This document shows, piece by piece, positions 1 through 7,960 of a stretch of 64,000 nt of DNA (within the stretch, counting starts at the first letter, position 1; each line of letters opens with the position of its first letter). A program made the position numbers and the translations under genes. Origin of the DNA: Paenibacillus sp. FSL H8-0548 (GTDB taxonomy: Bacteria; Bacillota; Bacilli; Paenibacillales; Paenibacillaceae); contig NZ_CP152049.1 in NCBI RefSeq assembly GCF_038630985.1, forward strand, positions 4,545,501 through 4,609,500, in the 5' to 3' direction. The notes under the pieces were generated by a model. That model ran no database searches. It worked only from the letters and a program-made list of their open reading frames with translations, and was not told the origin of the DNA.

Positions 1-602
1 AAGAGAAAGGAGTAGATAAAATCATTTTCATTATCTAAAGTTCGAAAATCAGGAATAACACTATTTTGATTAATCGCTTCATAACACTCTATCTCTTCAA
101 TATTAACATAGGGGATAAGATGCATTTGAATTTTTTGAATTTCCAATATGTTTTCATCTAACAAAAATTTACGCCAGTTTTCTAAAATAATTTTTATTTT
201 TTCAATTTCCTCCATAGTAAATGTTTTACCGTCACTCGGATCAACTACTGATTTGGATAATTCAGTTTCATATACAAATTGAGCATACCGCCATGAAACA
301 GAGAGAATGAAATATCTAAGGTGGTTATCTTTACTGTTTATTTGAAAAGTTTCCGGGTTTTTATCAATTTTTCGAAAAATTTCATTTGAAAAATAAGTCT
401 CATATTTACTAAATTGTTGCTCACATTTACCACAAAGAAATGGAGTTTTTAAACCATCTTGAACAATTCTATTTACATTGTTTGAAACACGCATTTTCCC
501 TGTAATAGAATTTCGAATAATATTTTTATAAAACATTTTCGGTATAATATGACTTTCTTTCAACTCAACATTATTTAAACATAATCTACATATTCCAGTC
601 AC
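1..602 (-). CDS. Zinc-finger/HNH-like protein, C-terminus cut by window edge
   Basis: A leftward reading frame starts at a GTG (complement of 600-602) just after an AAAGGAG ribosome binding site and stays open to the window edge, giving 200 codons without the C-terminus. The N-terminus reads MTGICRLCLNN, then a SHIIPKMFYK motif, and about 35 residues later CGKC. A CxxC, SHIIP, CxxC arrangement is typical of a poorly described family of putative HNH-type or zinc-binding proteins often found near mobile elements. The rest is rich in lysine, isoleucine and asparagine and AT-rich, unlike the chromosomal genes further right, which fits acquisition by transfer. I cannot assign a function; a nuclease role is only an inference from the motif. 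Confidence 0.55.
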   Translation of the reverse strand, partial: MTGICRLCLNNVELKESHIIPKMFYKNIIRNSITGKMRVSNNVNRIVQDGLKTPFLCGKCEQQFSKYETYFSNEIFRKIDKNPETFQINSKDNHLRYFILSVSWRYAQFVYETELSKSVVDPSDGKTFTMEEIEKIKIILENWRKFLLDENILEIQKIQMHLIPYVNIEEIECYEAINQNSVIPDFRTLDNENDFIYSFL

Positions 603-718
603 AATATATAACTCCTTTTAATGTTATTTTAAACTCAACAAATACCATTGTGATGCTATTTGTTTCACCAGACATAGTTGCTTACAATTTTTAGAAATGA
701 ACACTTACATGAAATGAC

Positions 719-742
719 TGTTTTTTGCAAGTGAAAAATGCT
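719..742 (+). repeat. IS21 left terminal inverted repeat
   Basis: Begins TGTTTTTTGCAAGTG and continues into AAAAATGCT. It matches the inverted right end at 3118-3141 in 18 of 24 positions. A second copy of the AAAATGC block lies just inside, near 753-767. Confidence 0.8.
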
Positions 743-787
743 TAAATATGCAGCGGAAAATGCCAAGACCGCTTGCCAGTGAAATTG

Positions 788-1516
788 TCACTGCGGTATA
801 CGTTCCATCGCTTGCTTGAGCCGGAAGCTATCGCCCGTGTATGAAAGAATATGCGCGTGATGCACAAGGCGATCTACCAAAGCGGACGTCAGTTTCGTGT
901 CTCCAAAAATCGATGTCCATTGACCGAACTCTAGATTGGATGTGACAATCACACTCTGCTGTTCGTAGCAATCGGCAATCACATTAAATAACAACTCTGA
1001 GCCCGTTTGGCTAAACGGAACATAGCCCACTTCATCCAAAATGATGAGATCCATCTTTTTCAGCTTCTCCCGAAAGCGGCTGAGCGTGCCCGCCGCAAAC
1101 TTCTCTTGCAGCAATGACACTAAATCGGAAGCTCGAAAAAATTGAACGCCATATCCTCTCCTACATGCCTCTACGTCGAGCGCAGTTGCCATATGCGTCT
1201 TACCTGTCCCAACCGCCCCCATTAGTAGCAAATTTTCACGCTGCGTCAGCCACCTCATATCGAGCAACGTCTCAAGCGTACAACCGACGGGAAATGAAAT
1301 GTGCTCTCGAACGTACCCCTCAAAGGTTTTTAAATGCGGGAATCCAGCCTGTTGCACGAGTTTCCCTAGCCGGGCTCGTCGTCGTCCTTCGCGCTCCGCC
1401 AGTAGCAATTGTTCGACAAACGCTTGCGTTTGCTCATCCTGTTGCTGCGTTACATAATCGACTACGTGGGCCAAACGAAGCTGCTTGCATAGGTCTGCCA
1501 GTTCCGGTTTCATCAT
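788..1516 (-). CDS. istB: IS21 IstB-like ATP-binding helper of transposition
   Basis: This 242-residue AAA+ ATPase is the IstB helper that forms oligomers on target DNA and activates the IstA transposase. Walker A reads GAVGTGKTH at about residues 100-108. A Walker B-like DLIILDEVGY follows at about 155-164, then a sensor region with VTSNLEFGQW. Length and domain order are normal for IstB. The ATG (part of ATGATG) overlaps the istA stop codon by one base, preceded by GGGAGTGAG, so translation is probably coupled. No truncation or frameshift is seen. Confidence 0.95.
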   Translation of the reverse strand: MMKPELADLCKQLRLAHVVDYVTQQQDEQTQAFVEQLLLAEREGRRRARLGKLVQQAGFPHLKTFEGYVREHISFPVGCTLETLLDMRWLTQRENLLLMGAVGTGKTHMATALDVEACRRGYGVQFFRASDLVSLLQEKFAAGTLSRFREKLKKMDLIILDEVGYVPFSQTGSELLFNVIADCYEQQSVIVTSNLEFGQWTSIFGDTKLTSALVDRLVHHAHILSYTGDSFRLKQAMERIPQ

Positions 1517-2994
1517 CAGCTCACTCCCATTAGTCGATCATATTGCTGTAGCGTTACCGTTGCTTGGGCGCCTGGCGGAGAGATCGTTTCGCTCCACGCT
1601 GCCGGTATGTCGCGGTTTGCTTGCACGAGTCCAAGTGCTGCCGTTAATTGCGTGACTGTAGCTTCGCTCGATGCTGTCGTCAGCACCTCGGCGATCTGCG
1701 CGATCGAGTAGACGCCGCACCAATGCGCTAGCGCTTGCAACCGCTCCTTACGTGAGGTAAGGTCAGCAACACTGGCATAAACCTGTACCACCTCCGGCAG
1801 CATCCGAATGAACTGCGAATGGCTCACGCTGCGCGGCTTTCGGAGCAGGTTAGCGAAGACTTGTGCCCACGGCACCTCGGCTGTACTGCCGGTATATGGA
1901 CGCGGCACCTCCCTCACCCGTTCATGCTCTGTCGTTAAGATCGTGAGTCGGTCCCAGAAAGTCTGGGTCAGAACTTCGCTACCTGGCGAAACGAGACCAA
2001 CTAGCGGGATGGTGGCGCCTTCAAATCGAATCTCGCCGTACTTGTTTACGACCGCTGCGCCAAGTCGGAACGGTTCGTAGGTTTCTTCTGGCAATGTCAG
2101 CAGTTGTACGCGGTCAGCCTCCCATAGTTCGGCGATGCGGACACCCTTGGCAAAGTGCAATCGCTCGCGGTCCTGCCGGGCTTTCTCGGCGAAATACGCG
2201 GCCAATTGCTCATGGTCTTCGTAAAGTGGAATGGGTACCGCCCAGTTGCGCTTGGCGTAGCCGCACTTGCTCTCCACATGCCCTTTCTCGTGACCGCTAT
2301 ACGGATTACAAAATACAGCCTCTATCCGGTAGTGCGCGCAAAAGCGTTGGAAGCCCTCTGTGAGCTGACGCTCACCATGCTTTTCAATGTGGACGACAGC
2401 GGCCGAAAGATTGTCGAACCAAACGCGCCGCGGAACGCCGCCCATCTGCTGAAAACATTGCTTCATCCCTTCAAGGAAGCATTCCTGGTTCTCCGCCGGT
2501 GTTGGGTAGACGAACGCCGTGTTGCTGGATGGAAAGGAGACAACGAGGAGCTTGTAGGTCACGAGTTGCTGATCGCGACTGACTTGCATTGTAGTAAAGT
2601 CCACTTGTGCTTCTCCTGGTGGATGTTCAAGTCGCTCGTATGTCTTCGCACGCTCTAACTGCATTCTGCTCTTCTGCAGTTGGACGTAAGAGAGGACCGT
2701 CCGTTGACCGCCAGTAAACGCATACTCTGCTTGCAGGCGTTGAAAGATTCGGACGCCGGTGTGCCTTTGTTTGCGCGGGAGCAATTGATCCTCTTCCAGC
2801 CAAGCATCCACAATCTCCATGTACGGCCCCATCACTGGGCTGTTGCTCTTGCGTTTACCAAGTCTTTTGTTCCAATCACTCTGATCCGCATATCGCTTGG
2901 CTGTTCTCCAATGAACACCCACCTGCCTAGCGATATCGCTCACCGATAGTCCTTCTGCTTCACGTAGAAATTTGATATACTCTTGTTGAGGCAT
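1516..2994 (-). CDS. istA: IS21 IstA transposase
   Basis: A DDE transposase of the IS21 family that cuts and joins the element ends. An N-terminal helix-turn-helix (about residues 10-30, LSVSDIARQVGVHWRTAKRY) is followed by an rve/integrase core. Core motifs include EAQVDFTT, with the first catalytic Asp, then VWFDNLSAAV and a downstream Glu in NPYSGHEKGHVES. I chose the ATG at 2994 because AAGGA lies nine bases upstream; an ATG nine bases earlier at 3003 is almost on top of that site. The stop overlaps istB. The frame is intact, at about 492 residues. Confidence 0.93.
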   Translation of the reverse strand: MPQQEYIKFLREAEGLSVSDIARQVGVHWRTAKRYADQSDWNKRLGKRKSNSPVMGPYMEIVDAWLEEDQLLPRKQRHTGVRIFQRLQAEYAFTGGQRTVLSYVQLQKSRMQLERAKTYERLEHPPGEAQVDFTTMQVSRDQQLVTYKLLVVSFPSSNTAFVYPTPAENQECFLEGMKQCFQQMGGVPRRVWFDNLSAAVVHIEKHGERQLTEGFQRFCAHYRIEAVFCNPYSGHEKGHVESKCGYAKRNWAVPIPLYEDHEQLAAYFAEKARQDRERLHFAKGVRIAELWEADRVQLLTLPEETYEPFRLGAAVVNKYGEIRFEGATIPLVGLVSPGSEVLTQTFWDRLTILTTEHERVREVPRPYTGSTAEVPWAQVFANLLRKPRSVSHSQFIRMLPEVVQVYASVADLTSRKERLQALAHWCGVYSIAQIAEVLTTASSEATVTQLTAALGLVQANRDIPAAWSETISPPGAQATVTLQQYDRLMGVS

Positions 2995-3117
2995 TTTCAG
3001 CATTCCTTCCAGTCTCCTTCGTCAGTTCTCGCAAACCTAACGATAGGAGGATAATAGGGTGCTGGCAAGTGTCTTTTCTCTTTGCCGTTACTTGAGCATT
3101 TTTACGCTGCAACACTC

Positions 3118-3141
3118 GGCACTTTTAGTATGCAATAAACA
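3118..3141 (-). repeat. IS21 right terminal inverted repeat
   Basis: Read inward on the minus strand it begins TGTTTATTGCATACT and continues into AAAAGTGCC. A subterminal GCAGCGTAAAAATGCTC block follows, mirroring the left end. Confidence 0.8.
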
Positions 3142-3246
3142 GACTGGTCTGCGGTAGACACCCTTGCGTAAGCTATTCTCATAATTCTCGTTCCTTACAT
3201 TTATTTATCATTAATCTGATTTTATCATAAATGTACCTTTACGTAA

Positions 3247-3660
3247 GTTACTATCCAACGAGCAGGAATCAAAAAGAATAACGCCGTTAAGGAACTCGAA
3301 AATGTTCAGCGCGAAATCAGTAAATTGGACAGAGAACTTGTACAACTTACGAGGAGTTGGACGAACGGCGACATCGATAAAGAAATGTTTAATGCTTGTT
3401 CTGTAGCGGTCAAAAATGAACGCCAAGTACTAGAGGAACGAAGTACGCGGCTTCAAACAGAAATCACTCACGAACTCAATACGGAATCGCGTGTATCGGT
3501 ATTCAAGGCGGAGTTAATGAAGTTTGCAGCGCTAGACGTAAGCAATGAAGAAACCCTACGAGATATGATTCACAAGATGATTAATCGTATTGAAGTTCAA
3601 TTTGACGGTTCTATCGAAATTAGTTACAACTTCCAAAACCCACTAAAACAAGGGGCGTAG
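3247..3660 (+). pseudogene. C-terminal remnant of a large serine recombinase
   Basis: Open reading without a convincing start encodes the coiled-coil and tail of a large serine recombinase. The segment holds ...NAVKELENVQREISKL, then QLTRSWTNGDIDKEMF, and ends DMIHKMINRIEVQFDG...SYNFQNPLKQGA. This pattern is typical of the last 120-140 residues of phage and transposon recombinases of about 500 residues. The catalytic N-terminus is absent; the IS21 right end lies about 100 bp upstream, with stops in between. It is a fragment, not a functional gene. Confidence 0.75.
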
Positions 3661-3685
3661 CCTATTTAGGTTCGCCCCTTCTTTC
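3650..3685 (+). terminator. Terminator overlapping the recombinase remnant stop
   Basis: AAGGGGCG (3650-3657) pairs with CGCCCCTT (3673-3680) around a 15-base loop, followed by CTTTC. The stem overlaps the TAG stop codon. It may act in both directions. Confidence 0.5.
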
Positions 3686-3688
3686 CAT

Positions 3689-3710
3689 CAATATTACGCA
3701 CTCCACATGT
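3689..3710 (+). repeat. 22-bp direct repeat, copy 1
   Basis: CAATATTACGCACTCCACAT followed by GT recurs at 5796-5817 with one change (C to A at position 9). This copy lies between two tail-to-tail recombinase remnants. The palindromic CACATGTG sits at its right edge. Confidence 0.6.
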
Positions 3711-3747
3711 GTTGAATGCTTATATTGATAGTAATGTAAGGGGGCAT

Positions 3748-3930
3748 TTAAGCCCCCTCTGGATCATTGAAGTCATAATGAATTTCAATTTTGCGCCTTT
3801 GGATTTCAACCCTCTTCTTGCTAATAAGTGGGTTGAACATTACGCTCCCACTCACAAATTCAGCATCGCTGCTTCCACATGAATTTCCTTTATCAATGCC
3901 CCCAGCAACGCCTTTTTTCTGCGTTATAGA
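3748..3930 (-). pseudogene. C-terminal remnant of a second serine recombinase (frameshifted)
   Basis: On the minus strand, codons just before a TAA stop encode NPLISKKRVEIQRRK followed by IEIHYDFNDPEGA. Upstream, another frame reads ALIKEIHVEAAMLNL. Together they resemble the tail of large serine recombinases, where a conserved Ile-Glu/His strand precedes a final DFNDPE-like sequence. A frameshift near 3875-3890 separates the two parts. The remnant points toward the recombinase fragment that ends at 3660, so the two tails face each other. A G/C hairpin (3739-3758) overlaps its stop. Confidence 0.5.
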
Positions 3931-4005
3931 TCTCTGGGAGATTCGCCCCTTCCTGCTGAATTGTAGGCACTGGAAATTAATTCATATCCGTGCCTGAGTT
4001 CACAA

Positions 4006-4260
4006 TTATAATTTTTCTTTAATTTGTTTTATAGTCAATCCTTCTTCTTCTTTCATTACACGAATTTCCTCAAGTCGCTTTAGTGCTAATTCACGCGGGT
4101 ATCTTCTTGTCAGTCTTATATCCTCTTGCTCAAATGAGATCATATCCTCTTCCGTGTAATATTTAATGGTACTGTATCGAACTCCAGAAAGTTCAACCAA
4201 CTCACTGATACTCACATACTCTGATGATGAAATTTTATCTAAACTTCTTTTTCTCCCCAT
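4006..4260 (-). CDS. MerR-type helix-turn-helix protein, small
   Basis: An 84-residue DNA-binding protein. Residues about 12-35 (YVSISELVELSGVRYSTIKYY) form a MerR-like winged helix-turn-helix. A short TEEDMISF turn and RRYPRELALKRLEEI helix follow, and the C-terminal helices (EEGLTIKQIKEKL) match the start of the MerR dimerisation helix. There is no effector domain. I chose the ATG at 4260 because AGGGGTGA lies six bases upstream; an upstream ATG would overlap the preceding gene. It lies 34 bp after the GPP34 gene and is probably co-transcribed with it, so it may regulate that operon. This is inference. Confidence 0.75.
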   Translation of the reverse strand: MGRKRSLDKISSSEYVSISELVELSGVRYSTIKYYTEEDMISFEQEDIRLTRRYPRELALKRLEEIRVMKEEEGLTIKQIKEKL

Positions 4261-4294
4261 ATTTTTCACCCCTATGTTGCTGCAATACTTGGAG

Positions 4295-4936
4295 CTATAT
4301 TCCAGAATCAAGATTTATGAGAGCTGTATAAATCGTTCTAATTTTTTTATAAATGTCCTCTTTACGTAATATCTCTAGTTTTTGCTTTAAAGTTTTTTGT
4401 TCGTAATCAGAAAAATAATCGTTTAACATATTTTTAATGTTTAAAAATAACACCAAGGCTAATGTATGATCTTCTACATTCCCATGTTCTAATAACTCAG
4501 CTCGTATTTTCTCTACGATGTGGTTCCGTGTATTGGCTACATCCAAATATTTTTTAACTGGAACAATAAATAAAACTTCCGTATTTTCAATCTCTAGAAC
4601 TCCTTTATCCGCAAGGCTTTCTATAACCATTTTATAAATTTCTTTTTGTTTAAAGTAGTAAAAGTAAGAAACCCACTCCTTAAGTTTCTTTGGTTTCTCA
4701 GCAGTAATAATCTCGAGTAATCTGTCCAGATATTTTTCACCTGTGGATGCTGAGTTAGAAATTCTGACTGTATCATCGTCTTCAAATGTAACATTGCCAT
4801 TTATAGAAAGTTCCACTATACAAGCCATTACCGTATACAAGCCAACATGCATTCGAAAAATAGACTTTAGCATATTAGTTTCACTATCTAATGCAAGTAA
4901 GACAAACTCTTGGGGAATTGATAAATTTTTCAACAT
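4295..4936 (-). CDS. GPP34 (GOLPH3/Vps74-like) family protein
   Basis: A 213-residue protein with the pattern of the GPP34 domain. The start LSIPQEFVLLALDSETN matches the bacterial family's typical 'L..EELLLLALD...G' opening, and a hydrophobic region (VGLYTVMACIVEL, SINGNVTFED) and a later LADKGVLEIE helix-strand follow. Eukaryotic GPP34 proteins bind phosphoinositides and Golgi glycosyltransferases; bacterial roles are mostly unknown. The start at 4936 has AAAGGATGA eight bases upstream. Codons are AT-rich compared with neighbours beyond 6 kb. The leader is unusual: 28 bases upstream of the start codon begins a 147-bp array of seven-base repeats. Confidence 0.75.
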   Translation of the reverse strand: MLKNLSIPQEFVLLALDSETNMLKSIFRMHVGLYTVMACIVELSINGNVTFEDDDTVRISNSASTGEKYLDRLLEIITAEKPKKLKEWVSYFYYFKQKEIYKMVIESLADKGVLEIENTEVLFIVPVKKYLDVANTRNHIVEKIRAELLEHGNVEDHTLALVLFLNIKNMLNDYFSDYEQKTLKQKLEILRKEDIYKKIRTIYTALINLDSGI

Positions 4937-4964
4937 GGAAATATCATCCTTTCGAAGGTTCTTC

Positions 4965-5111
4965 ACTTACTACTTACTACTTACTACTTACTACTTACTA
5001 CTTACTACTTACTACTTACTACTTACTACTTACTACTTACTACTTACTACTTACTACTTACTACTTACTACTTACTACTTACTACTTACTACTTACTACT
5101 TACTACTTACT
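4965..5111 (+). repeat. Perfect 21-copy heptanucleotide array in a gene leader
   Basis: Twenty-one exact head-to-tail copies of ACTTACT (AGTAAGT in the sense of the leftward gene) fill 147 bp with no mismatch. The array lies between a likely sigma-A promoter (5111-5138) and the ribosome binding site of the GPP34 gene, so it would make up almost the whole untranslated leader. Because seven is not a multiple of three, the plus strand reads as a 21-base, seven-residue periodic peptide, which creates spurious reading frames. Perfect copies imply recent or ongoing slippage. Confidence 0.95.
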
Positions 5112-5138
5112 TTATAGTACTAAATACAAAAAGTCAAA
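5111..5138 (-). promoter_or_regulatory. Probable sigma-A promoter of the GPP34-MerR operon
   Basis: Read leftward, TTTGAC (5133-5138) and TATAAA (5111-5116) are separated by 16 bp. An alternative pairing, TTGACT with TAAAGT, has 17 bp. Transcription would start inside the first repeat units of the heptamer array. Confidence 0.55.
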
Positions 5139-5244
5139 GGGTTTATTAATCATTTTGGGGGTTCAACTTCAAAATTAGTGCTTGACAAACATTGACCCGC
5201 AGATGTAACGTGTCAGCGACGCTTTATTTCGCTCGATGCGGGCT

Positions 5245-5700
5245 TTAATTGTTCAATTTCTTCCGGCTTTCCAGCGGTCTCTCTATGTCAAAAAATCTCT
5301 GTTCCAATGCGGGTTCATCCACTCTGGACAAGTTTTGATCAACAAACAAAATCCCCTCACAAGGTAAAAGTTCGTTGAAAGGGGATGGTTTTCAATATCA
5401 AGTATTGGTTCAATCATATACTCACGAAACACGCTCGATTTTTTGCGATACCCTCAATTGATCGATAAGAACATCCCGCACCAAACATAAGCTCCGAATT
5501 TCTTCGATGATTTCGCGCCGCCGCACTAAGTTCGTAACTGCTTTGCCATGTTCGAAGACGAGCTTGCAGTGACGTCTGCTATTTCTAATAAGTGTGCCGA
5601 TGTCGCATCGTCAAATTTCAGTCCAATTAAGGAATTGCGGTTGGAAGGTATGGCTTATTGTTCACTAGTAAAATCTCCTCAGTCATCAAGTTTGTTGTAT
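5245..5700 (-). pseudogene. Decayed unidentified gene
   Basis: Several coding-like stretches in different frames follow one another on the minus strand. A GTG with a GAGGAG site opens NNKPYLPTAIP. A frame change gives RNSRRHCKLVFEHGKAVTN and then REIIEEIRSLCLVRDVLIDQ, with a stop near 5425. A final piece reads GILFVDQNLSRVDEPALEQ and ends at 5247. Amino-acid composition looks like real protein, but stops and frameshifts break it at least three times. I do not recognise the family. It lies beside other mobile-element debris. Confidence 0.3.
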
Positions 5701-5795
5701 GTTAGCTCGGGTCGGAGGATTCTTCAAGATTAAATGCTTCTTCAAACTATTGATTTTGAGCCGTACTATCACATTCAGCTATTCTTTACGACCAC

Positions 5796-5817
5796 CAATA
5801 TTAAGCACTCCACATGT
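5796..5817 (+). repeat. 22-bp direct repeat, copy 2
   Basis: Matches 3689-3710 at 21 of 22 positions. Here the right part has become one arm of a perfect 9-bp hairpin. Confidence 0.6.
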
Positions 5818-5836
5818 ATGGAGTGCTGTGTATTTT
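5804..5836 (+). terminator. Hairpin terminator, possibly bidirectional
   Basis: AGCACTCCA (5804-5812) pairs with TGGAGTGCT (5819-5827) around a six-base loop, followed by GTGTATTTT. It would separate the mobile-element debris from the GH13 gene that ends at 5996. Confidence 0.5.
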
Positions 5837-5995
5837 ATAAAGATTAATAATGATGAACGCTCATGAGCATCCTTACTACACCGCTAACCTCCGTATTTCA
5901 ACACCAAACTTAGCATTAATAGGATACACTCATTCCATTTATATCCTTCATTGGTATTATGAAAAGAACAGGCTAGTGGGTGCGCTTCCCCCAGC

Positions 5996-7759
5996 CTATC
6001 CGATCGCCCCGTCTCCATGTTTATGCAATATCGCATAACCAAAAGGCGGGAGCTCCCAGTTTAATTGACCCTTTACTGCTATAACTAGCGAATTGGTCAC
6101 CATATCGGTCCAGACACCTTCCGCAATGGTTGACCGAAATGCAGAGCGATTCTCTGAATTGTTAATAAGAATTACAAAATGATCCCGGTCATCTCGGCGC
6201 TCATAGATTAAATTCCGGTCGTTCACCTGATCCTGTAGAAAAGTCAGCGCACCATCTTGCAGCGCGGAATGTTGGTGTCGCAAGCGAATCGTCTGTTTGA
6301 AAAATTCAAATAATTCACCATTTTGTTTCTGCGGGTCCCATTCCATACATTTGCGGTTATCGGGATCATGCTTCCCGTCCATACCGATTTCATCACCGTA
6401 ATAAATACAAGGTGCGCCTGGGTAAGTAAGCTGAAACAAAGAGACAAGCTTCATCCGCTCTGTGCTGTTTCCACACAAGGTGAGCAATCGAGAAGTATCG
6501 TGACTGCCGAGTAAATTAAAGGCAGCTTCATTAACTTGTCTCGAATAACCAACGATTTGACCACTGAGCTTATTAGCAAGCTGCCCGGCACCAATCCGAT
6601 CGTGTGCAAAAAAGTCCAGACATGCCTTCGTGAACGGATAGTTCATGACGGCATCAAATTGGTCTCCGAGCAGCCATGGCAGCGCATCATTCATAATTTC
6701 ACCCAAAATGTAAGCATCCGGATTAACAGCCTTCACTGTATTGCGAAACTCCCGCCAGAAAGCATGATCGACCTCGTTAGCCACATCGAGTCTCCAGCCG
6801 TCGATTTCGACTTCCTCGATCCAATACTTTGCCACCTTAAGCAGATATTCCTTCACTTCAGCATTTTCCGTATTCAATTTCGGCATAATTGGCTCGAAGC
6901 CAAATGTATCATAGGTCGGTACGCCATCCTTCACCGTTAGCGGCCATTCGCGTATATGAAACCAATCGGCAAAAGCAGAGGAAAGACCATTCTCCACGAC
7001 ATCAACAAAAGGTTTGAACGTGTGACCGCTATGATTGAACACCGCATCAAGCAACACGCGTATTCCCCGCTCATGACAAGCCTTCACGAGCTCCTTTAAC
7101 TTGTCATTCGTACCGAAATGCGGATCAACCTTGAAATAATCCTGTGTATCGTATTTATGGTTAGTCGTTCCTTCGAAAATTGGATTTAAATAAAGCGCAT
7201 TTATGCCCAGTGTGGTTAGGTAATCCAGATGATCGATGATGCCCTGCAAATCGCCGCCGAAGAAATTGCTTGGGGTAGGCTTGCCTCCCCATTCCTCCGT
7301 TCCTTCAGGATTGATCGTTGGATCGCCGTTTGCAAATCGTTCTGGAAATATTTGATAAAAAACCGCTTTTTTCACCCATGCTGGAGGCGTATGAACGTCC
7401 GCGGGATTGAGAAAAGGAAAATCGAACAGCCCTTCATAGAAAATGACAGGTGGAACATCGAAAAAACCTTTCTCCTGGAAATAGACGGTGCGTTCTCCAT
7501 CGTTCAAAGCAAAATAATAAACCAATCTACGGTATACCGGCTGAGCGGCTGCTTCCCAATAGTCGAACATAGCATCCGAGGCCAATAGTACCATTTGAGT
7601 TTCGGCGTTCGTCGTGTCCCAGCCATACTTATCGCCGTAATAAAGATCAATCCGTTTGATATCGTCTTTCTTCGTCCGAATCCGGATATGCAGAGTGTGC
7701 TCGTCATAGGCATAGGACCAATTTAATTTTGCACGATGATAAACAGCTTCTAAATTCAT
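5996..7759 (-). CDS. GH13 neopullulanase/cyclomaltodextrinase-like alpha-glycosidase
   Basis: A 587-residue alpha-amylase superfamily enzyme, probably cytoplasmic, as no signal peptide is seen. An N-terminal beta domain ([18 protein letters not shown], then ...[17 protein letters not shown]) is typical of neopullulanases, cyclomaltodextrinases and maltogenic amylases, which hydrolyse imported maltodextrins. The barrel holds [11 protein letters not shown] (region I), [11 protein letters not shown] with the nucleophile Asp (II), ILGEIMND with the acid Glu (III) and LLGSHDTSR (IV). The start at ATG 7759 was chosen for MNLEAVYHR, which matches the family's N-terminus; a GGAG lies 12 bases upstream. 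It is the last gene of the transporter operon, yet a terminator-like hairpin lies in its short leader. Confidence 0.88.
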   Translation of the reverse strand: MNLEAVYHRAKLNWSYAYDEHTLHIRIRTKKDDIKRIDLYYGDKYGWDTTNAETQMVLLASDAMFDYWEAAAQPVYRRLVYYFALNDGERTVYFQEKGFFDVPPVIFYEGLFDFPFLNPADVHTPPAWVKKAVFYQIFPERFANGDPTINPEGTEEWGGKPTPSNFFGGDLQGIIDHLDYLTTLGINALYLNPIFEGTTNHKYDTQDYFKVDPHFGTNDKLKELVKACHERGIRVLLDAVFNHSGHTFKPFVDVVENGLSSAFADWFHIREWPLTVKDGVPTYDTFGFEPIMPKLNTENAEVKEYLLKVAKYWIEEVEIDGWRLDVANEVDHAFWREFRNTVKAVNPDAYILGEIMNDALPWLLGDQFDAVMNYPFTKACLDFFAHDRIGAGQLANKLSGQIVGYSRQVNEAAFNLLGSHDTSRLLTLCGNSTERMKLVSLFQLTYPGAPCIYYGDEIGMDGKHDPDNRKCMEWDPQKQNGELFEFFKQTIRLRHQHSALQDGALTFLQDQVNDRNLIYERRDDRDHFVILINNSENRSAFRSTIAEGVWTDMVTNSLVIAVKGQLNWELPPFGYAILHKHGDGAIG

Positions 7760-7785
7760 ATTCTTATCATTCTCCTTTTCACAGG

Positions 7786-7829
7786 TCAACGCAAAAAGGG
7801 TCCAACCCCGTCTATACGAGGTTGAACCC
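7786..7829 (-). terminator. Terminator between the permease and GH13 genes
   Basis: Read leftward, GGGTTCAACC (7820-7829) pairs with GGTTGGACCC (7798-7807) with one mismatch, followed by TTTTTG. It ends only about 30 bases before the GH13 start codon, so it could limit read-through or act as an attenuator. Confidence 0.7.
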
Positions 7830-7960
7830 AAAGGTTACATTGCCTTTTTATTACAGTAAAGATAACATGGTGCACTTGTTTCGTCAACAAATTATTGAAA
7901 GGGTAAGGGAATAGATAAAAGCTAGATTCGATTCTTTTCCAAACTCAAAAACAATCCGTT

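Larger units (their letters stand above)
719..3141 (-). mobile_element. IS21-family insertion sequence, apparently complete
   Basis: The element holds istA and istB in the usual order and overlap, read leftward. Both ends start TGTTT(T/A)TTGCA and run into AAAA(A/G)TGC when read inward, and both carry subterminal copies of a GCAGCG(G/T)AAAA block, as expected for the multiple transposase sites of IS21 elements. The 2423 bp length is normal for the family. The flanks share only GAC, so no clear 4-8 bp target duplication is visible. Both reading frames are intact, so the element may still be active. Confidence 0.9.

Noticed and set aside
1114..1533. A 139-residue plus-strand frame inside istB
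   Set aside because: It is the antisense of a well-supported gene and lacks a ribosome binding site.
719..3141. Clear target-site duplication of the IS21 element
   Set aside because: Only GAC is shared directly at the two edges, too short to claim.
4965..5111. CRISPR array
   Set aside because: Units are seven bases, head to tail, with no spacers, and no cas genes are present.
4743..5178. Two plus-strand reading frames encoding long Thr-Tyr-Tyr-Leu-Leu-Leu-Thr repeats
   Set aside because: They arise from the seven-base array, which has no stop in those frames, and run antisense into the GPP34 gene without a ribosome binding site.
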